Below are positions 33,056-45,189 of a DNA stretch of 64,000 bases, in pieces. A program made the position numbers and the translations under genes. Position 1 is the first letter of the stretch, and every line of letters starts with the position of its first letter. The notes under the pieces were generated by a model. It had not been told where the DNA came from and did no database searches. It saw only the letters and a program-made list of their open reading frames with translations. Origin of the DNA: Haemonchus contortus (lineage: Eukaryota; Nematoda; Chromadorea; Rhabditida; Trichostrongylidae); the NCBI GenBank assembly GCA_000469685.2, contig LS997567.1:10079690-10143689 (forward strand). Direction: 5' to 3'.

Positions 33056-34446
33056 CAAGGGAAGGATCCCAAGTCGAAGTGCACTTTTGAAATGAGACCT
33101 ATCCTGCTAGACGTATTTTTTGATGCTGATTTCAAATCTGCATTCAAAATCTGCCAAACGATTCTCTGAACGAAGTTATGGAGGTGGTCTCCGGGGAACG
33201 CTCAGCAGGGGAAAGCACAAAAGCCATGACCGCCGGCAGCCTAGCAGTGGCGGCTTGGAGTTGAGGAGAGTGTGACGCTTCACAGGCACGGGACCAAGGA
33301 TCGGGTTTGATGGGCGGCGGTATTTTTGCATCTTGCAAGACTTTTTTCTCCAGGTTGTGAAAAGCTTTTTATGTTGGTTTTACCGCCTCCAACGACTTTC
33401 TAGTTGCAGGAGGCGAGTCAGTTCCTACTTAAGCCGTCTTTCAGTGCTATGGATTAGTTTTTAAAGGGGGTTGTGGTCAGTTTTCAAAAAAGGTGAGGGT
33501 TGCTATGTGGCAAACCTGGCAAAGTATGGTATACATGGATGGATGTAACACTAAAGAACAAGGAGTGTTTCGGATTCTGTGATGTTGAACGCGCCCTTAC
33601 AAGGAAGGAGCACAAGTTAGTAGATAGTTTCTCTTCTCTATCTTTTCTCTATATTGCGGATTCCCTTTCACGAAGACCACGATATCGTGGGCGAAGAAGA
33701 CTGCGTGATTGAAGACGAGGAGGCCGATCCACTGTGGGAACCGGATGATAAAGAGGAAACAGCAAGCACATCTGGAGGGTCTTTGATGTTTGGTAATGTG
33801 GAAGTGTCCAAAGAGCAGGTGCAGCTTCTTCTTCTCAGCAAACTTGTTAGAGCGAGATAACAAACAAGTCCAGACAATCGATCAATCTATCGGAAAAGTG
33901 AATTTTTTAATTGTTGCGCTCACTGTGAAAGACTTTTTTGTTTTCAACACTTCGTGCCAGATTATCGCATCCGCTTATTATAGGTAAAAGTTATCCTACA
34001 ATGAATTTGAAATGTACAACAATAAGAATGGAATTTTTAATGTTGATGGTTGTATTAGATGTCAGACAATTTGAGTAGGAAGTGACTCTCATCCAGCAAC
34101 TGAAAAGTCGCTGAAGGCGGTAAAACCGACATAAAAAGATTTTTCCAACTCGTAAAAAAAAGTCCTGCTAGATGCAAAACGCCGTCGCCCACCAAACTCG
34201 ATACTTGGTCTCATGCCTATGAAGCGTCACGCTTACCTCAACTCCAAGCCGCCACTGCTAGGCTACCGGCGGTCATGGCTTTTGTGCTTTCCCCTGCTGA
34301 CCGTTCCCCGGAGACCACCTCCATAACTTTGTTCAGAGAATCGTTTGGCAGACTTTGAATGCAGCTTTGAAATCATCATCAAAAAATACGCCTGGCAGTA
34401 TAGGTCTCATTTCAAAAGTGCACTTCGACTTAGGATCCTTCCCTTG
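33056..34446 (+). mobile_element. Foldback transposon, copy 2
   Basis: Inverted arms of about 370-395 bp (33056-33450 and 34075-34446) start CAAGGGAAGGATCCCAAGTC and are flanked by TTA on both sides (33053-33055, 34447-34449). It has inserted into the leader of the LTR retrotransposon. The centre carries the acidic frame at 33654-33860. It is nearly the same length as copy 3, which lies in the opposite orientation. Confidence 0.85.
33654..33860 (+). pseudogene. Acidic open frame conserved between foldback copies 2 and 3
   Basis: The frame encodes GEEDCVIEDEEADPLWEPD and continues EETASTS, then a stop after LVRAR. Copy 3 (55400-55600, minus) encodes a matching peptide with the same stop and a 10-codon in-frame length difference near the end. 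Upstream, copy 3 keeps a Cys-rich stretch (LPCGKCGN, then GFCDVEC) that could be a zinc-ribbon-like remnant; copy 2 has lost two of those Cys and has a 13-bp insertion that shifts the frame. There is no ATG. By hand count about ten amino-acid-changing versus four silent differences separate the copies, so selection is not evident. I infer a fragment of the parent element's protein. Confidence 0.4.
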
Positions 34447-34449
34447 TTA

Positions 34450-35279
34450 GTTTGGCCGGTCCCCAAAAATCAATATTAGGAGACGTGTGGCCATCGCTTC
34501 CTGGTGATCTTGAGCATATTGTCATCGGCGGCACTGACTTTTGTATGGTGAGTCCATTGAGAAGAGCGCGTCAACACATACCCAGCACACGAAAGAGATA
34601 ATCGACGGAATCAGGTTACGCCGCGTCTGTTTCTTATTCACCTTTTGGCATAATATATATGTTATAATTTCCGCCTCTTTCTTCTTGTTACTCGTTAGCG
34701 TTACCTAATACTATTCACCCGCTCTTCTACTGAGACTAGGGTCTACTTACTCGAACCTCATTTATATCTTTTTATGTAATTCTAACTCCGATAATTGATA
34801 TTGCTCGTACATAACGCGTGTCTTTACCCTCGTTTTGTGCTTTCACTCTGATCTTGACTCCCAGCTCGAACGGCATCATTTGCAGCCGTTTAATTTTTGA
34901 AGCAGTTTCCCTCCACATGCCACTCATTGTTCCCTGCGGCAGCAATTTATCGGCGACATCAAAGATTAAGCGCTAGATAGGGCGGCTGTTCCCATTGGAT
35001 GTTTTGAACTTTTTTGTTGTTTGTTCCCAAGCCTCATCATTCTGACATCAGCATGAATCAGATTTTAATCAGAAACATAAAAAGAGAATTCAAAGCAGCT
35101 GTGCGAATTGGCTCTCTAGATTACGGTAGCGGCCTCTCATTGGCTGGCTTCGCCCACCCCGACACATTCAAAAGAGCCATGCCCTTCGACATTCACTTGT
35201 CTTCCAGTTGTTCTTGACGCTTGGTTTTCTCTTGCGATCTTTCGTGACTGTGTGTGGGATCATCAGACCCCCGTGCCCC
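34450..35279. other. Leader or 5' gag region of the LTR retrotransposon
   Basis: No recognised domain. A 67-codon frame (35014-35217) has no motif that I know. Confidence 0.3.
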
Positions 35280-36409
35280 GGTCCCAGTCGACCGAATCTA
35301 GGGCTGTAGATGCCCAGACGCCAAGACCATATTCAGAAATGCCGGCTTCCGCTAAGCTGGCGGGAGCGTTAGCGGATCTCGATGACCGCGCTACGCTTCG
35401 TAGCGTAGGTCCTACAGGCCGCCACGGGACTCGCCATAGGAGAAGTTCGAGATGAAGCCGGGGCGGGGGCAACAAGGCTCGCCCAAACTATTAACGAAGG
35501 CAATTCGAGCTTGCTCTCGGATCTGAATAACTCGTTCGCGGCAGTAGGTGAGCGCATTGATTCTCTACCGTCATGGCTACGGTGAGCCCAGACGGGCCCC
35601 TACCACGCATAGTACCGTTTTCTGGATAGGGAGAAGACCCCTTCCAGCGTTCGTTATGGCTAAGACGCCTGGAGGACATAATGCGCTGAGATGAGATCTA
35701 CCGCATGGACATCTCAGCAAATGGCATTTTCCTGACGGGGTTCTTAGATGGCGTAGTTAGGGAAAAAGTGGAGGAACTTGCGGACGATGAACGTGATGAT
35801 GGTTCCTCGGTAGTCGCGCATCTGGAGAAGTCTTTTGAAGGTCCATTGCATCGATTTATGGTCCGTCAAGCCCTGTCTTCCTGCCAACAACAGAAGGGAG
35901 AATGAGCATCAACTCTTGCTAATAGACGTTTGCTGTTGGTTCATTCAGTCACCTTTGGGCAGGACCCGGCTAGTCAGAAGGACAGGGTGCTCGAGGATTT
36001 TGTAGCGAGGCTGCGACCCGATATCCGCTATTATGTAAAGCTTGATAATCCGGCAACATTTGAGCAAGCTGTCGCGAAAGCCCAAATGGTCGTGCAACTG
36101 CTGGCTGAGGCCACTGCTGACCGTCTCATTAGGCCCTCGCCACCAATCCAAGCTATAGAGGTAAAAGCGGCAGCACCTGCGGAACAAACCTCTAGGCGCC
36201 AGAATTATGAAAGGCGCAGAAGCCCATTTAACCGCAGGCAGGTACAGTTCAGTCAACAATCAAGAGAGCGACTGCCCGCGCATCCTGTGAGGGCGGAAAC
36301 GACGACTAATTGTTTTAATTGTAGAGGTATTGGTCATTCTTCTCGCCAGTACCCGTCGCCTCGTGTGCCACGCCGAACCACAGGCAAATCTTCGTTACGC
36401 AGTTTATAA
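35280..36409 (+). pseudogene. Gag remnant with a mutated CCHC zinc knuckle
   Basis: Across frames the gag order is visible: LPRIVPFSG (about 35598-35625), then LRRLEDIMR, GFLDGVVREKVEELADDERD (35742-35800), FVARLRPDIRYYVKLDNPAT (about 36000-36060) and EQAVAKAQMVVQLLAEA. An Arg-rich stretch follows, then CFNCRGIGHSSRQY (36311-36352), the nucleic-acid-binding knuckle in which the last Cys has become Tyr. Stops at about 35450 and 35905 and one frame change break the gene. Gag normally forms the particle and packages the RNA. The style matches gypsy-group gags of nematodes. Confidence 0.8.
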
Positions 36410-36758
36410 AGCGATCTTTATTTTTCCCGAATCTCACCCCGTTATGGTATTCCGCCTTCTCGTTACGATAGGGATCGAGAACTTTCGCAGGCTCGCGATC
36501 AGATCAGAGCCCTCTCTATTTCTTTGCAAGAAAATCAATCCGCATTGGAAAGATCTGAGGGGGGCTAGGGTCAATGCGTTAGTAAAGCGTAATGAAAAGT
36601 TAGTGAATTCTGCTTTCGGCTAATCTTCCTCTCATTCGTCTTCCATTCCGATGCCCCAAGTTAAGCTGCTTTTCGCGATTTCAGGCAAAGCACTCTCGAA
36701 GTCGGCATGGTTATGCCCGCGTGACCCAGCTGATGCACTTGCGCGCATCCCAACATTG
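36410..36758. other. Region after gag, no domain recognised
   Basis: Open frames continue (for example 36330-36623) but no protease or polymerase motif was seen before the maT insertion. Confidence 0.3.
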
Positions 36759-38024
36759 TACAGGGTGCGCCATTAATATGGTAACAAGTTTTCGGACTTT
36801 CGTAACTTTCTTGTCTGGAGGATTTCTCCAAATCTGCACCTCCCCTTATGCTCATGGTATACATTAGACTACATACCCACTTTGGTGCTCCCAATTCGTT
36901 AGATTTTGAAAATCGGTGGAGCCTCGCAGACATCCACCAGCCGTTCCGTCTTTGCGCGCTTTTGGTGAGTCCCTTTTCGGAATCGCTCCTCGTTTCAATA
37001 TTCGACACAACGACGGTCTCTTGAATCGCGATGCGTAGGCAGGTCAACGACAAACCTCAAGACGGTCATCTTGCCTCACATATGACCCCTTTTCTGAATA
37101 CAGTTGCTTGGGAAGGAGTACACTGCAGAACCTGCAGAAATACAAGAAATATGACTGCGGATTTGTTTGTATGTTCTAATCCGATGGGAATAGGCTACCT
37201 CGATAAATACAATTGTATCCAGATAAGATTCGAAAGCCCGATAAGGTTATTGACGAGAAGAAGTTGGAGGGAAAAAATAAATGCTGTGCCAACTTGCGCG
37301 TGGCACGCGCTTCGACAGACTTTTCTCTGTGTGAAGGGTGTTCAGCGTGGAAGAAATGTTGAGACCCCAAGGTATACATATACTTTACACTTCGAATGCT
37401 GAAGCCGTTGAGAAGAGTTCGATTGCCTCTCATAGCCATTTCCCCTCTTCAATGTTTGTTTTTGCTAGAATCTCTACCATCAGAGCGATATCGCAAATTT
37501 TAGCCGAAAACAGTACAAAGTTTAATCCAAAACACCTTCAGAGGAGTCCTTCTGAACGGTTGCAGCTGAGGGTCACAAATATTCTTAGAGATACGATTTA
37601 AGACTACGGCGCACTTGCTCACGAATGGGAAAATGGGAACATGGGTGCTGAGGGAATGTTCGCGACTTTTTCCCAGCTTACAATCCTCCTACGAATTTCA
37701 CCACACTGTAGTGGGTCGCTTGATATAGTTCTTACTAGAGAGAAAAGCCTACGCTCAATAACGCACCACTGTTGCTTCATAAGAAACCACTGAAAAAATC
37801 CCAGGCTGGAGTTTTTCAAGAAACTCTGCGTGCTGCCGTCGATGAGTAGCCGAAGCATCTTCGAACTATCATTACTACAGAAGACGGTTACATAAGATGA
37901 AAGTATGTTCGTTTTGTAGATGCGATGTATAGTAAATAACTCACATGAATTCACCATGTATAAATATGAACTGCGGTTTTTGTAGCTCAATTCTTTTGTT
38001 ACCATATTTATGGCGCACCCTGTA
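36759..38024 (+). mobile_element. maT/Tc1-superfamily transposon, copy 2
   Basis: Ends TACAGGGTGCGCCATTAATA and its complement ATTTATGGCGCACCCTGTA lie in TA dinucleotides. Length 1266 bp. It is inserted in the LTR retrotransposon between gag and env-like sequences, so it is younger than that element. Confidence 0.8.
37031..37701 (+). pseudogene. maT-like transposase remnant
   Basis: Frames of 123 (37031-37402) and 87 codons (37338-37601) overlap in different phases, marking a frameshift. The second begins with FSVEEMLRPQGIHI, aligning with the first DDE block remnant in copy 1. The longer frame covers the preceding linker. No intact catalytic triad can be assembled from what I see. Confidence 0.45.
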
Positions 38025-38031
38025 TAATTGT

Positions 38032-38545
38032 TTGAAGGCACACTTCACGATAATTTTGAGGTACCCGTTTTTATTCGAAAAGCGGAAGTATAGATTGGGA
38101 GTAGTCCATCGGCATCGAAGAAAGCGAAAGAATTCGTCGATTTCGAGAATAATATGGCTTCCCAAAAGCAGGGAAAATAGAGGTTGGACGAGATCGTCAT
38201 GACCAAATAAAATGGAAGGAGCGTTCGGACGAGATTTCAGTTATTGCAATTGCGCAAAGAGCTGACTACATCGGGCTAGAAGTGTACAAAACTTTCTCTT
38301 GATCTCGCTATGGGTCATGATAAGTTGTTTGAACTCCCTACATGGGTTCCCTTGTAATCGGTGCAGCCTCTACAGTGCCGGTGAAACTCGTCCGAGGATA
38401 CACACGGGTCAATCTTCTAACCTTTATAACTTCCCACTAGGCCGTTTTCCGACCTAATAGTGCCAGATATGGTATACGCAGGAACCTCAAATTCAACCTG
38501 TGGTCGAATCTCAGGAAGCATTTTTATCGTGAACTGTGCCTTTAA
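38032..38545. mobile_element. MITE of the GGCACAGTTCACGAT family, copy 2
   Basis: AAGGCACACTTCACGATAAT at 38035 pairs with ATCGTGAACTGTGCCTTT ending at 38543. About 515 bp, no coding capacity. It sits 8 bp from the right end of maT copy 2, inside the LTR retrotransposon. Confidence 0.7.
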
Positions 38546-38752
38546 GGACCATTCCACCGGTTGAAGGAACCCCTAAGGAGCTGTCGGTTCATATTTATCG
38601 CCCTAATACACGGCGCTATGACGTCTGTGCAAAGTTGTCACTCAGTCCGTTACCTTTTCGGTGAACTTTTTCGACGCGTGTTACCTAAACACTACCGAAA
38701 CTTACTCCGTAATGTCCCTCGAGTCTTGCAAGCTGATGATCCAGCATCATAA

Positions 38753-40100
38753 GTGAGAGCAAAGTTGCATGACTCAGTCAAACGACTTTTGGGCAACCTC
38801 AAATTCAATTATAATCGAATGGCCCTCGGCTCCTTTTGGGTGTTGCTCGGAGCGCAACGTTGCGGTTTCCAACTGCTTTCTTATCCCAACCGTTGTCACA
38901 TGCGCCATGGAGCTGCCTCTCCCGATTCCCCGGTTGGAAATCTAGCCCAATGTACCTACGAGTCAGGTGATTGCATGCTCCAGGACGGGTCAATACTTCT
39001 ATGGACCCCCAACAAGCAAGAGTCGTGCAGGTTCTCACCGGTCATGAAAATGAAGGGCCGCCAATTGGGCGAAATTTAGATCAGCGATTCTCAGAAGTTT
39101 GCACTATCCTGGCGAAATTCCAGCAATCGCGTTCTAGTTTGCGGAGCACGGCTCATCGTCTCGGATCAAGGTTGCGCTGTTGCATTAGTTATCCGTTGTC
39201 CGAAATCGACAGATGTAGACACAGGTATAGTAACTTCTAGTCAGTTGGCAGCGCAGCTCCTGGCGGTGGAGGGCTCGGTCAGTTCAGCTGTATCTTCACT
39301 TTTTCATCACGCGTTATTGTCGCTTTGTGATAAAACAAATCTCTTGGCTTTTGCTCTCCATACATCTCAATTGGCCAACCCTACCCTCCGTAACCTTTTG
39401 GGGCGCACTGATATTGCAGCCTCTTCCTTGAGTACCGACTTGGTACAAATTCATTGCTGCATGACAATTCCTGCGAACAATTCGAAATTGATTCCGTTTA
39501 ATGACACTTGTTTTTCTGAACCTTTAGATAAAATTATTCCTCCATCTAGTACAACCACATTGTTGTTTCTTGATCCCTCTACTTTAGATCTTCCCAACAA
39601 GCAGATCCCGTTGATTGCTCTGAAGTACGATATTTTTATCTCAAGCGTAAAGATTCCTCTTTTAGGTTTGACTGTACTACAGGTAATTCTCAGTGAATCC
39701 CCCATAATCTCGTTCCTAGCATTGGTATTCCCTCTAGTTTCAATTAGTCCTCGCTAGCTCTTCCTCTTACAATCTTTCATAACCTGATTCTGACTAATCT
39801 AAGCGAGCTAGTTCAAGAGCCTCAGTGGCAGGAATTATGGACTACTATGTCAACTGATGATCTTTCGAATATTCGTGTAACCAATGAAAAAGAGCCAATT
39901 TGCAATTCTGTGATGCATAACACTCGTTCTTTTTCGCTTTGGACTACATCTTTTTGGTCATTGGTCAGCCTTCGACGTTTGGATCACCTTTTGTGGTATT
40001 CTTGTTACCCTTCGCTTCATTAGACCGTTTAATATTCTGTATGGCAATATATATTATATTATCCCACGTCTCCGAGAGCAGCCCCCGCTTTCAATTGCTA
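38753..40100 (+). pseudogene. Env-like glycoprotein remnant of the LTR retrotransposon
   Basis: Two adjacent frames (38753-39079 and about 39062-39757, shifted in phase) followed by broken frames to about 40100 resemble the C-terminal part of the env-like proteins of some nematode gypsy/BEL elements. These are related to phlebovirus-type glycoproteins (Pfam Phlebovirus_G2). Supporting signs are a Cys-containing region near 38950-39180, a helical stretch ending in L-C-D-x-T-N (about 39325-39345), an L-L-G-R-x-D-I block (39400-39420), and conserved single Cys residues near 39455 and 39510. A hydrophobic segment that could be the membrane anchor lies near 39930-39990. Frameshifts and stops make it non-functional. 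The assignment is by family resemblance and needs a profile search. Confidence 0.5.
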
Positions 40101-40206
40101 CTAGTCGCCAAACAGAGCCAGTAATCACGCCAGCACGCCCTTCGGTATCCTCTATCTCTTCTCAGCCGCTAGAACTGGCATGTCTTGAAATTGATGCCTC
40201 TTCGTC

Positions 40207-40620
40207 TTGGCCACCTCGTGCACTAATGAGTTGATAGATGTTTTGTATTTATCTCATCGTGATCCCTTTTTCGCAGCTCAAATACCTATTCGTGTCAATC
40301 AAGTGCAATTCTTGGCCTTAGTAGACACCGGAGCATCCATTACTCTCTCTACTGTTGACACCATTCCTCTCTTGGGAGCATTTAAAATTCTTCAAAGCGA
40401 TGTTACTAGTGCAGTAGGTATGGCAGGAGTCCCTGTACAGCTTTTGGGGTTTGCGACTGTTTCGTTCGAAATCGGTTCCTTTTTTTTGAACACCCCGTCT
40501 ATTTTACTAAGTCAGCCTGTATTCCCGATGTGGCGGACGCTTACAATATCATTTTTGGTAACGATCTTCTTAGGCGCTTGCTGCCATGGTCTATTGATTA
40601 TAATAACTGTACCCTTCGTA
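40207..40620 (+). pseudogene. Retropepsin (aspartic protease) next to the 3' LTR
   Basis: The frame contains FLALVDTGASITL, with the catalytic Asp-Thr-Gly at 40324-40332, and about 30 codons later VGMAGVPVQLLGF, matching the flap region of retropepsins. After a frame change near 40500 the end reads NIIFGNDLLRR, the conserved I-I-G-x-D block. The enzyme would cleave the element's polyproteins. It is placed after the env-like region and directly abuts the LTR at 40623, not between gag and RT as usual. Confidence 0.75.
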
Positions 40621-40622
40621 GG

Positions 40623-40964
40623 TGTGAGTCGCGCCGTGCAAGCGCGGCTACCACCTGATGATGTTACAAGATGACTCATCATGGAATTTCACGGCGGAGC
40701 GGCCACCGAGAAGAACTTCAACGAGGAGACAACGGGAGCTCGCCCCGAGGACAGCAGCCCCGAGCGCTCTTTGTCTCTGGGGGCTAAGCCTTGGACACCA
40801 CGAATATATCCTCCTTGATCTCAGTCTGTGTCTCACGTCTCTTATGTAATTATTGTGTTGTATGACTGGTCGTTATCATGTAATTTGTTGATTCCTGTTG
40901 TTATATGATTGTCTACTTTTGATGTTATTAGGGTAAATTGTATATGATCCAATAGTTTCCTACA
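40623..40964 (+). repeat. 3' LTR
   Basis: Starts TGTGAGTCGCGCCGTGCAAG and ends AGTTTCCTACA. Homologous to 31830-32116 with several indels. No purine tract lies directly upstream, because the retropepsin frame runs to the LTR, so the junction may be rearranged. Confidence 0.8.
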
Positions 40965-40965
40965 G

Positions 40966-42275
40966 GGCTTCCATTGGAGTGACGGTACAGAGCGGAAGCC
41001 CCAAAGAGCATCCTCCGAATTCTGCAGAATTTCGTAAGACAATATATTTTACTTCACGGCATAGGCTCATTTGAATGCCCAAATTTTCACTCGCCACATA
41101 AACGACGCATGAAAAAGGGACTCTGGGCAAGGACACGTTGCGGCTCTCGGGCAGCTAGGAGCCACGTGGTGCATTTTTGAAAATAGCGCGCAAGTAATAT
41201 TGCGCCCCAATGCCAGAGAAAAAGAAGGCAAATAACTAAAACCGCCACGCAGCTGCACGCGAGTGGCTGAGGATGATCTTTGGGGCTTCCGCTCTGTGGC
41301 ACCCCTTCCATTGCCACCCATACAACGCAATTTTTGTGTCAACCAACTCGTCCAAATCAGTCGGCCTCTCGATATACGATCAGCTATCGAACTAATTGGA
41401 GTTTTTCGCACATAGGTGCGAGGCGACCCTGATGAGGAGTGAAGACTGAGGGGTCACCAAACTGTTTAGTCGTTCTCATTAATCGTAGTAAGGAAGGAAA
41501 CTGCAAAGATTTCAAGGAGTTATCAATTTCATTCATCCTCTTATGCAAATTATATCAGTAATATACATTCCTATAGTCTACATTTCTATAGGAATATATC
41601 AGTAACGTACAGCTACGTAATATACTCATTCACACTCACAGCACAAAGTAGCACGTTCCAGCTTACCGTTTTTCTACTCCTAGAGAATAAAAAGGTTAAT
41701 CCTGTGGTATATCAAAGAAATCTCCATTTGTACTCAGCATTTCTTGACAGTATCCTTCCATATTCTTAGATTTCACTCTTGCCAGATATAGGGTATTGGT
41801 TGAATCCGCTACGACTTTATTTCCACCTACAAGGTAAGGGCTATGAAATCTAAACTGGTGAAGGAGATTTATGATAATCCGATAGGGATGTTCCGTTCCG
41901 AAAACCGCTCCAGGCACTTAATGCCCTCGAAGAAAATGGATCAGATGTACATTTAACCATCATATCTTCACCTATGCACGAAAACAATTTCTGAAACCAA
42001 TAAATTAATAGTTCTACTTCTTCTCAAACCATTCTTCCATATATAATCTTTACAGTGCCTTCACTTCCAACTAGATTAATGAGGATGTTTTGGAGTTTAA
42101 TGACTCCCTGAGTCTTCACTCCTAATCAGGGTCCCCTCGCACCTATGTATGAGCGAAGCAAGTCTAATTAGGCCATTAGCTGATCGTAATTCGAGAGGCT
42201 GACCTATTTTGACGAGTTGGTTGACGCAGAAATCGCATTGTATGTTGGCATATGGAGCCATACGCCCCAATGGCA
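40966..42275. repeat. Inverted-repeat element with ~160-bp arms
   Basis: 41300-41457 and 42101-42275 are inverted copies (CACATAGGTGCGAGGCGACC in the left arm against GGTCCCCTCGCACCTATG in the right; GTCAACCAACTCGTCC against GACGAGTTGGTTGAC). A second inverted pair, 40966-41011 and 41270-41312 (ACAGAGCGGAAGCCCCAAAG), brackets the left part. No coding capacity is seen. It abuts the 3' LTR. Confidence 0.6.
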
Positions 42276-44011
42276 AAGTGGCTGGGAAGAACCGCGCCAA
42301 GCGGCCGCATCCCCCTGTGAGAGGACCTCCCCTAATTGGTTCGCTGGTGACAGTTCTGTCAGACCAATAGGCTCATGTGTAACAATAGCGATTGTGTGAG
42401 TGAGAAACCTCGTCGTACATTTAGGGCTTGAGAAATAAAATAAAGCAAAACAAGAAATATGAAGCACATAAATAATACAACACAGAAAGCTGCGGAAGCT
42501 AAAGCAACCATTGGAAAAATCATATTATGGGGAAAAGAATTTATCGCATTGTGTGAGCATTCATTCTCACAAGACGCTTACAGGCGAACTACTTGACAGA
42601 GTGACCTTTCACACTTTTTTCAACGCCTTGTATCGCTTTCTTTGCACACCGCCAGCATGTCAATTGAAGGTATCTGAACATGTGGATGAAGTCATCATAA
42701 AGCACCTCTGTACTGCATTTTTTTTATGGCATAAGCACGATGTCTGACTTGTACAACTACGAAATCGACCGCAACGTCTTCTCCGGCTACAACTCAGGAT
42801 TAGCTGTTCCTGCCGCTCCTTTCATTTCTACGGGTCTCTATATTTAGCAGGCCAACCACAATACGCCGTACCACCTCTATTTCATGCACCTGCACCACTT
42901 CCACTACTTGCACCTCCCCTTTTTGTTCCTTTTGCAGAGTACGAACAACGCCAATAAACTCCGAAAAAGAGATTAGGAAAGAAGAGCAAAGGTAGCAGAA
43001 GAAATGACCCTGTGGATGCTTTCGTAATGAATGGACCAAGGAAATAGAGCGATTCCACAGGAAAACTTCTGAATACGTCACGGATAAGATTTCATGGTTT
43101 CCATATAATATAAAGGTTTTGAATTCTTAGAATGTGTAATAATAATAACGACAATAATAATAGTAATAATAATACTAAAATTCTCAGCTCATAAAATCAA
43201 TATCAGCACACTGGGACTGCCAGAAAGGTCACAAACCAACCAATTTAGGGAGGTCACCCCACAGGCGAGTAAGTGGATTGGCCAGGAGGGTGCGAAGTTA
43301 GTAGTTTGGACCTAAACACCGACTCCCAATTGAGAACAGCCGATGAGGTCAGCTCGCGTGAATGATGGGGCGCACGGCGGCGTGGTACTGCGAACGAGTT
43401 ACCTTGACTACTTACAATTATCAGCATTTAGGTATCGAAGGGCCGGCTGCATCCTCTTTAACATTTTGCGCAAATGTATTTTATTCTTTCATGTTTAATC
43501 TCTTATGGAAGAGCGTACCATTTAACCATTAACATTTCATTCAACTTGTCGTATCCTCCTACCCGACTGCCTCCTGGACTAGGCCATTTGTCAATCAAGA
43601 TATGGATGTTACTCAGTACCAATATAAAACTATCATAACTGGCTACCGACAACTGGGCCTCTCACTAACCAATAAGTTAAGTGTGACAAATCGAAGTCAG
43701 TGGAGCGTAAAAACGACAATAAGCAAGTACATCAAAAAGACAAAATATTCGCACGAACTAAAGATGGCTCGTTTTGCCTGTTAACCGGACGAACCACCGT
43801 CTCCTCATTCCCCTAAGACTCGGTGGTTTGGGGCAGAGGAAAAGGGAATGGGTAAAGGTAATGTTCGAATGAAGGGTAGAAATGAAAATGAAGTGTACTA
43901 TTGGAAATGAATACTTCTGTTCTAGAATGCCATTGACTAAATAGCTGATTTTATTGAAATTACCCTAAATAGAAAACTTGTAACTGAACTTATTCCCATA
44001 TACTGCACCTG
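42276..44011. other. Unassigned region with AAT repeats
   Basis: 43138-43185 is an AAT/AAC microsatellite. No other repeat termini or convincing exons. Short frames only. Confidence 0.35.
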
Positions 44012-44623
44012 ATTATTTATTGATTTATTTATTTATTCATTCATTATGCACAAAGGTGCGCCACCAAAAAAACCTAACAGAGGAACAATACACAGAAACA
44101 CAGAAAGCTTTCCAAACTGAAACCGTACAATAAAAGTGCTTCACACACTAGATGTCATACTTGCATGCCAATAGTATTGGAGTGAGATGAAGTAAAAGAT
44201 AGTTGGTGTCTCTTTCTTCTCCTCTTCTTTTCATTTCTTCAATGCCATTGGTGGCTCCAACATCATTAGTGGGCAGAAAAATATGCTAAATTACTCACTC
44301 GGATCTCAAACCACTGCAGTTAGTTGTAAAAGCAAGACGGCAATCGCCAAAGCGATCGAGAGTGGTGAGGCGGTGATTACAGAGCTACCCAGGGAGACGT
44401 TCCCTTGCCACACAACATCAAGCATAATCCAGCATAAAATAGAAGAGAATGAGATTGTAGGATGCATTTTGATATCTAGTGCGTGAAACATTACTGTCAT
44501 TAACGTTAGCGTTATCATTTATTCATTTCATTATCATTCTTCATCTTCACATATCATGCAGGGCAGGAAACCTGAAATCTCCAAGAAGAAATGAATAACT
44601 GAAAACGCAAATGTATCAAAGTT

Positions 44624-45189
44624 TCAACAGGAGTCCTCAAGGTCCAACAGTTCCAGCACATTTATTTTTCTTAATCTATTTCTGAGCACTTGACCGCTTT
44701 CAGTAGAAAGCACTTCGGGAGGTAACATTTGCATCCATCTTGCACCGCGGTAAAGTACCAAATTGTACAAGCAACTTCGATTTCTCTTACCTAAACTCCT
44801 ATAGTGCAGGTTGAAACCACCTGACCTTACACTAGTCGGCCTGAAGATCCAGTACCTACTTGCAGTTAACCTCACTTCCATACGTAGGAGCCGAAAGCAA
44901 AAGACAAGGTCTGCTCTGACGCGTCTCCTTTTCAGAGTCATCAAGTTCAGGTGCCGCAAACGTTCTCCATAACTTGGCAAGCTACGTTCGGATAGATCTG
45001 GGTATACTCGGCGGAGCAAGAGTTTAGTGAACATTCTCTGAACTTTTTCAAGTTTGACGCGTTTTCTGCTCTGACGCGTCTCCTTTTCAGAGTCATCAAG
45101 TTCAGGTGCCGCAAACGTTCTCCATAACTTGGCAAGCTACGTTCGGATAGATCTGGGTATACTCGGCGGAGCAAGAGTTTAGTGAACAT
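44624..45189 (-). pseudogene. C-terminal region of the CR1-like polymerase, disrupted by duplication
   Basis: Two frames begin with the same peptide (MFTKLLLRRVYPDLSERSLP) because of a 155-bp tandem duplication (44911-45065 and 45066-45211). Since 155 is not a multiple of 3, the duplication shifts the frame. Downstream, LVLYRGARWMQMLPPEVLST and VLRNRLRKINV look like the usual C-terminus of CR1-type proteins. Confidence 0.7.

Larger units (their letters stand above)
31830..40964 (+). mobile_element. LTR retrotransposon with gag, env-like and retropepsin remnants
   Basis: Two related LTRs (31830-32116 and 40623-40964) flank gag (about 35280-36409), an env-like region (38753-40100) and a retropepsin (40207-40620). 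No reverse transcriptase, RNase H or integrase is recognisable. The place where pol would be expected, between gag and env, now holds a maT element (36759-38024) and a MITE (38032-38545). Foldback element 2 (33056-34446) has inserted in the leader. A possible primer-binding site, TGGTAGCAGCGAGTGG, begins about 28 bp after the left LTR. LTR divergence and frame breaks mark an old copy. I see no 5-bp target duplication. Confidence 0.75.
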
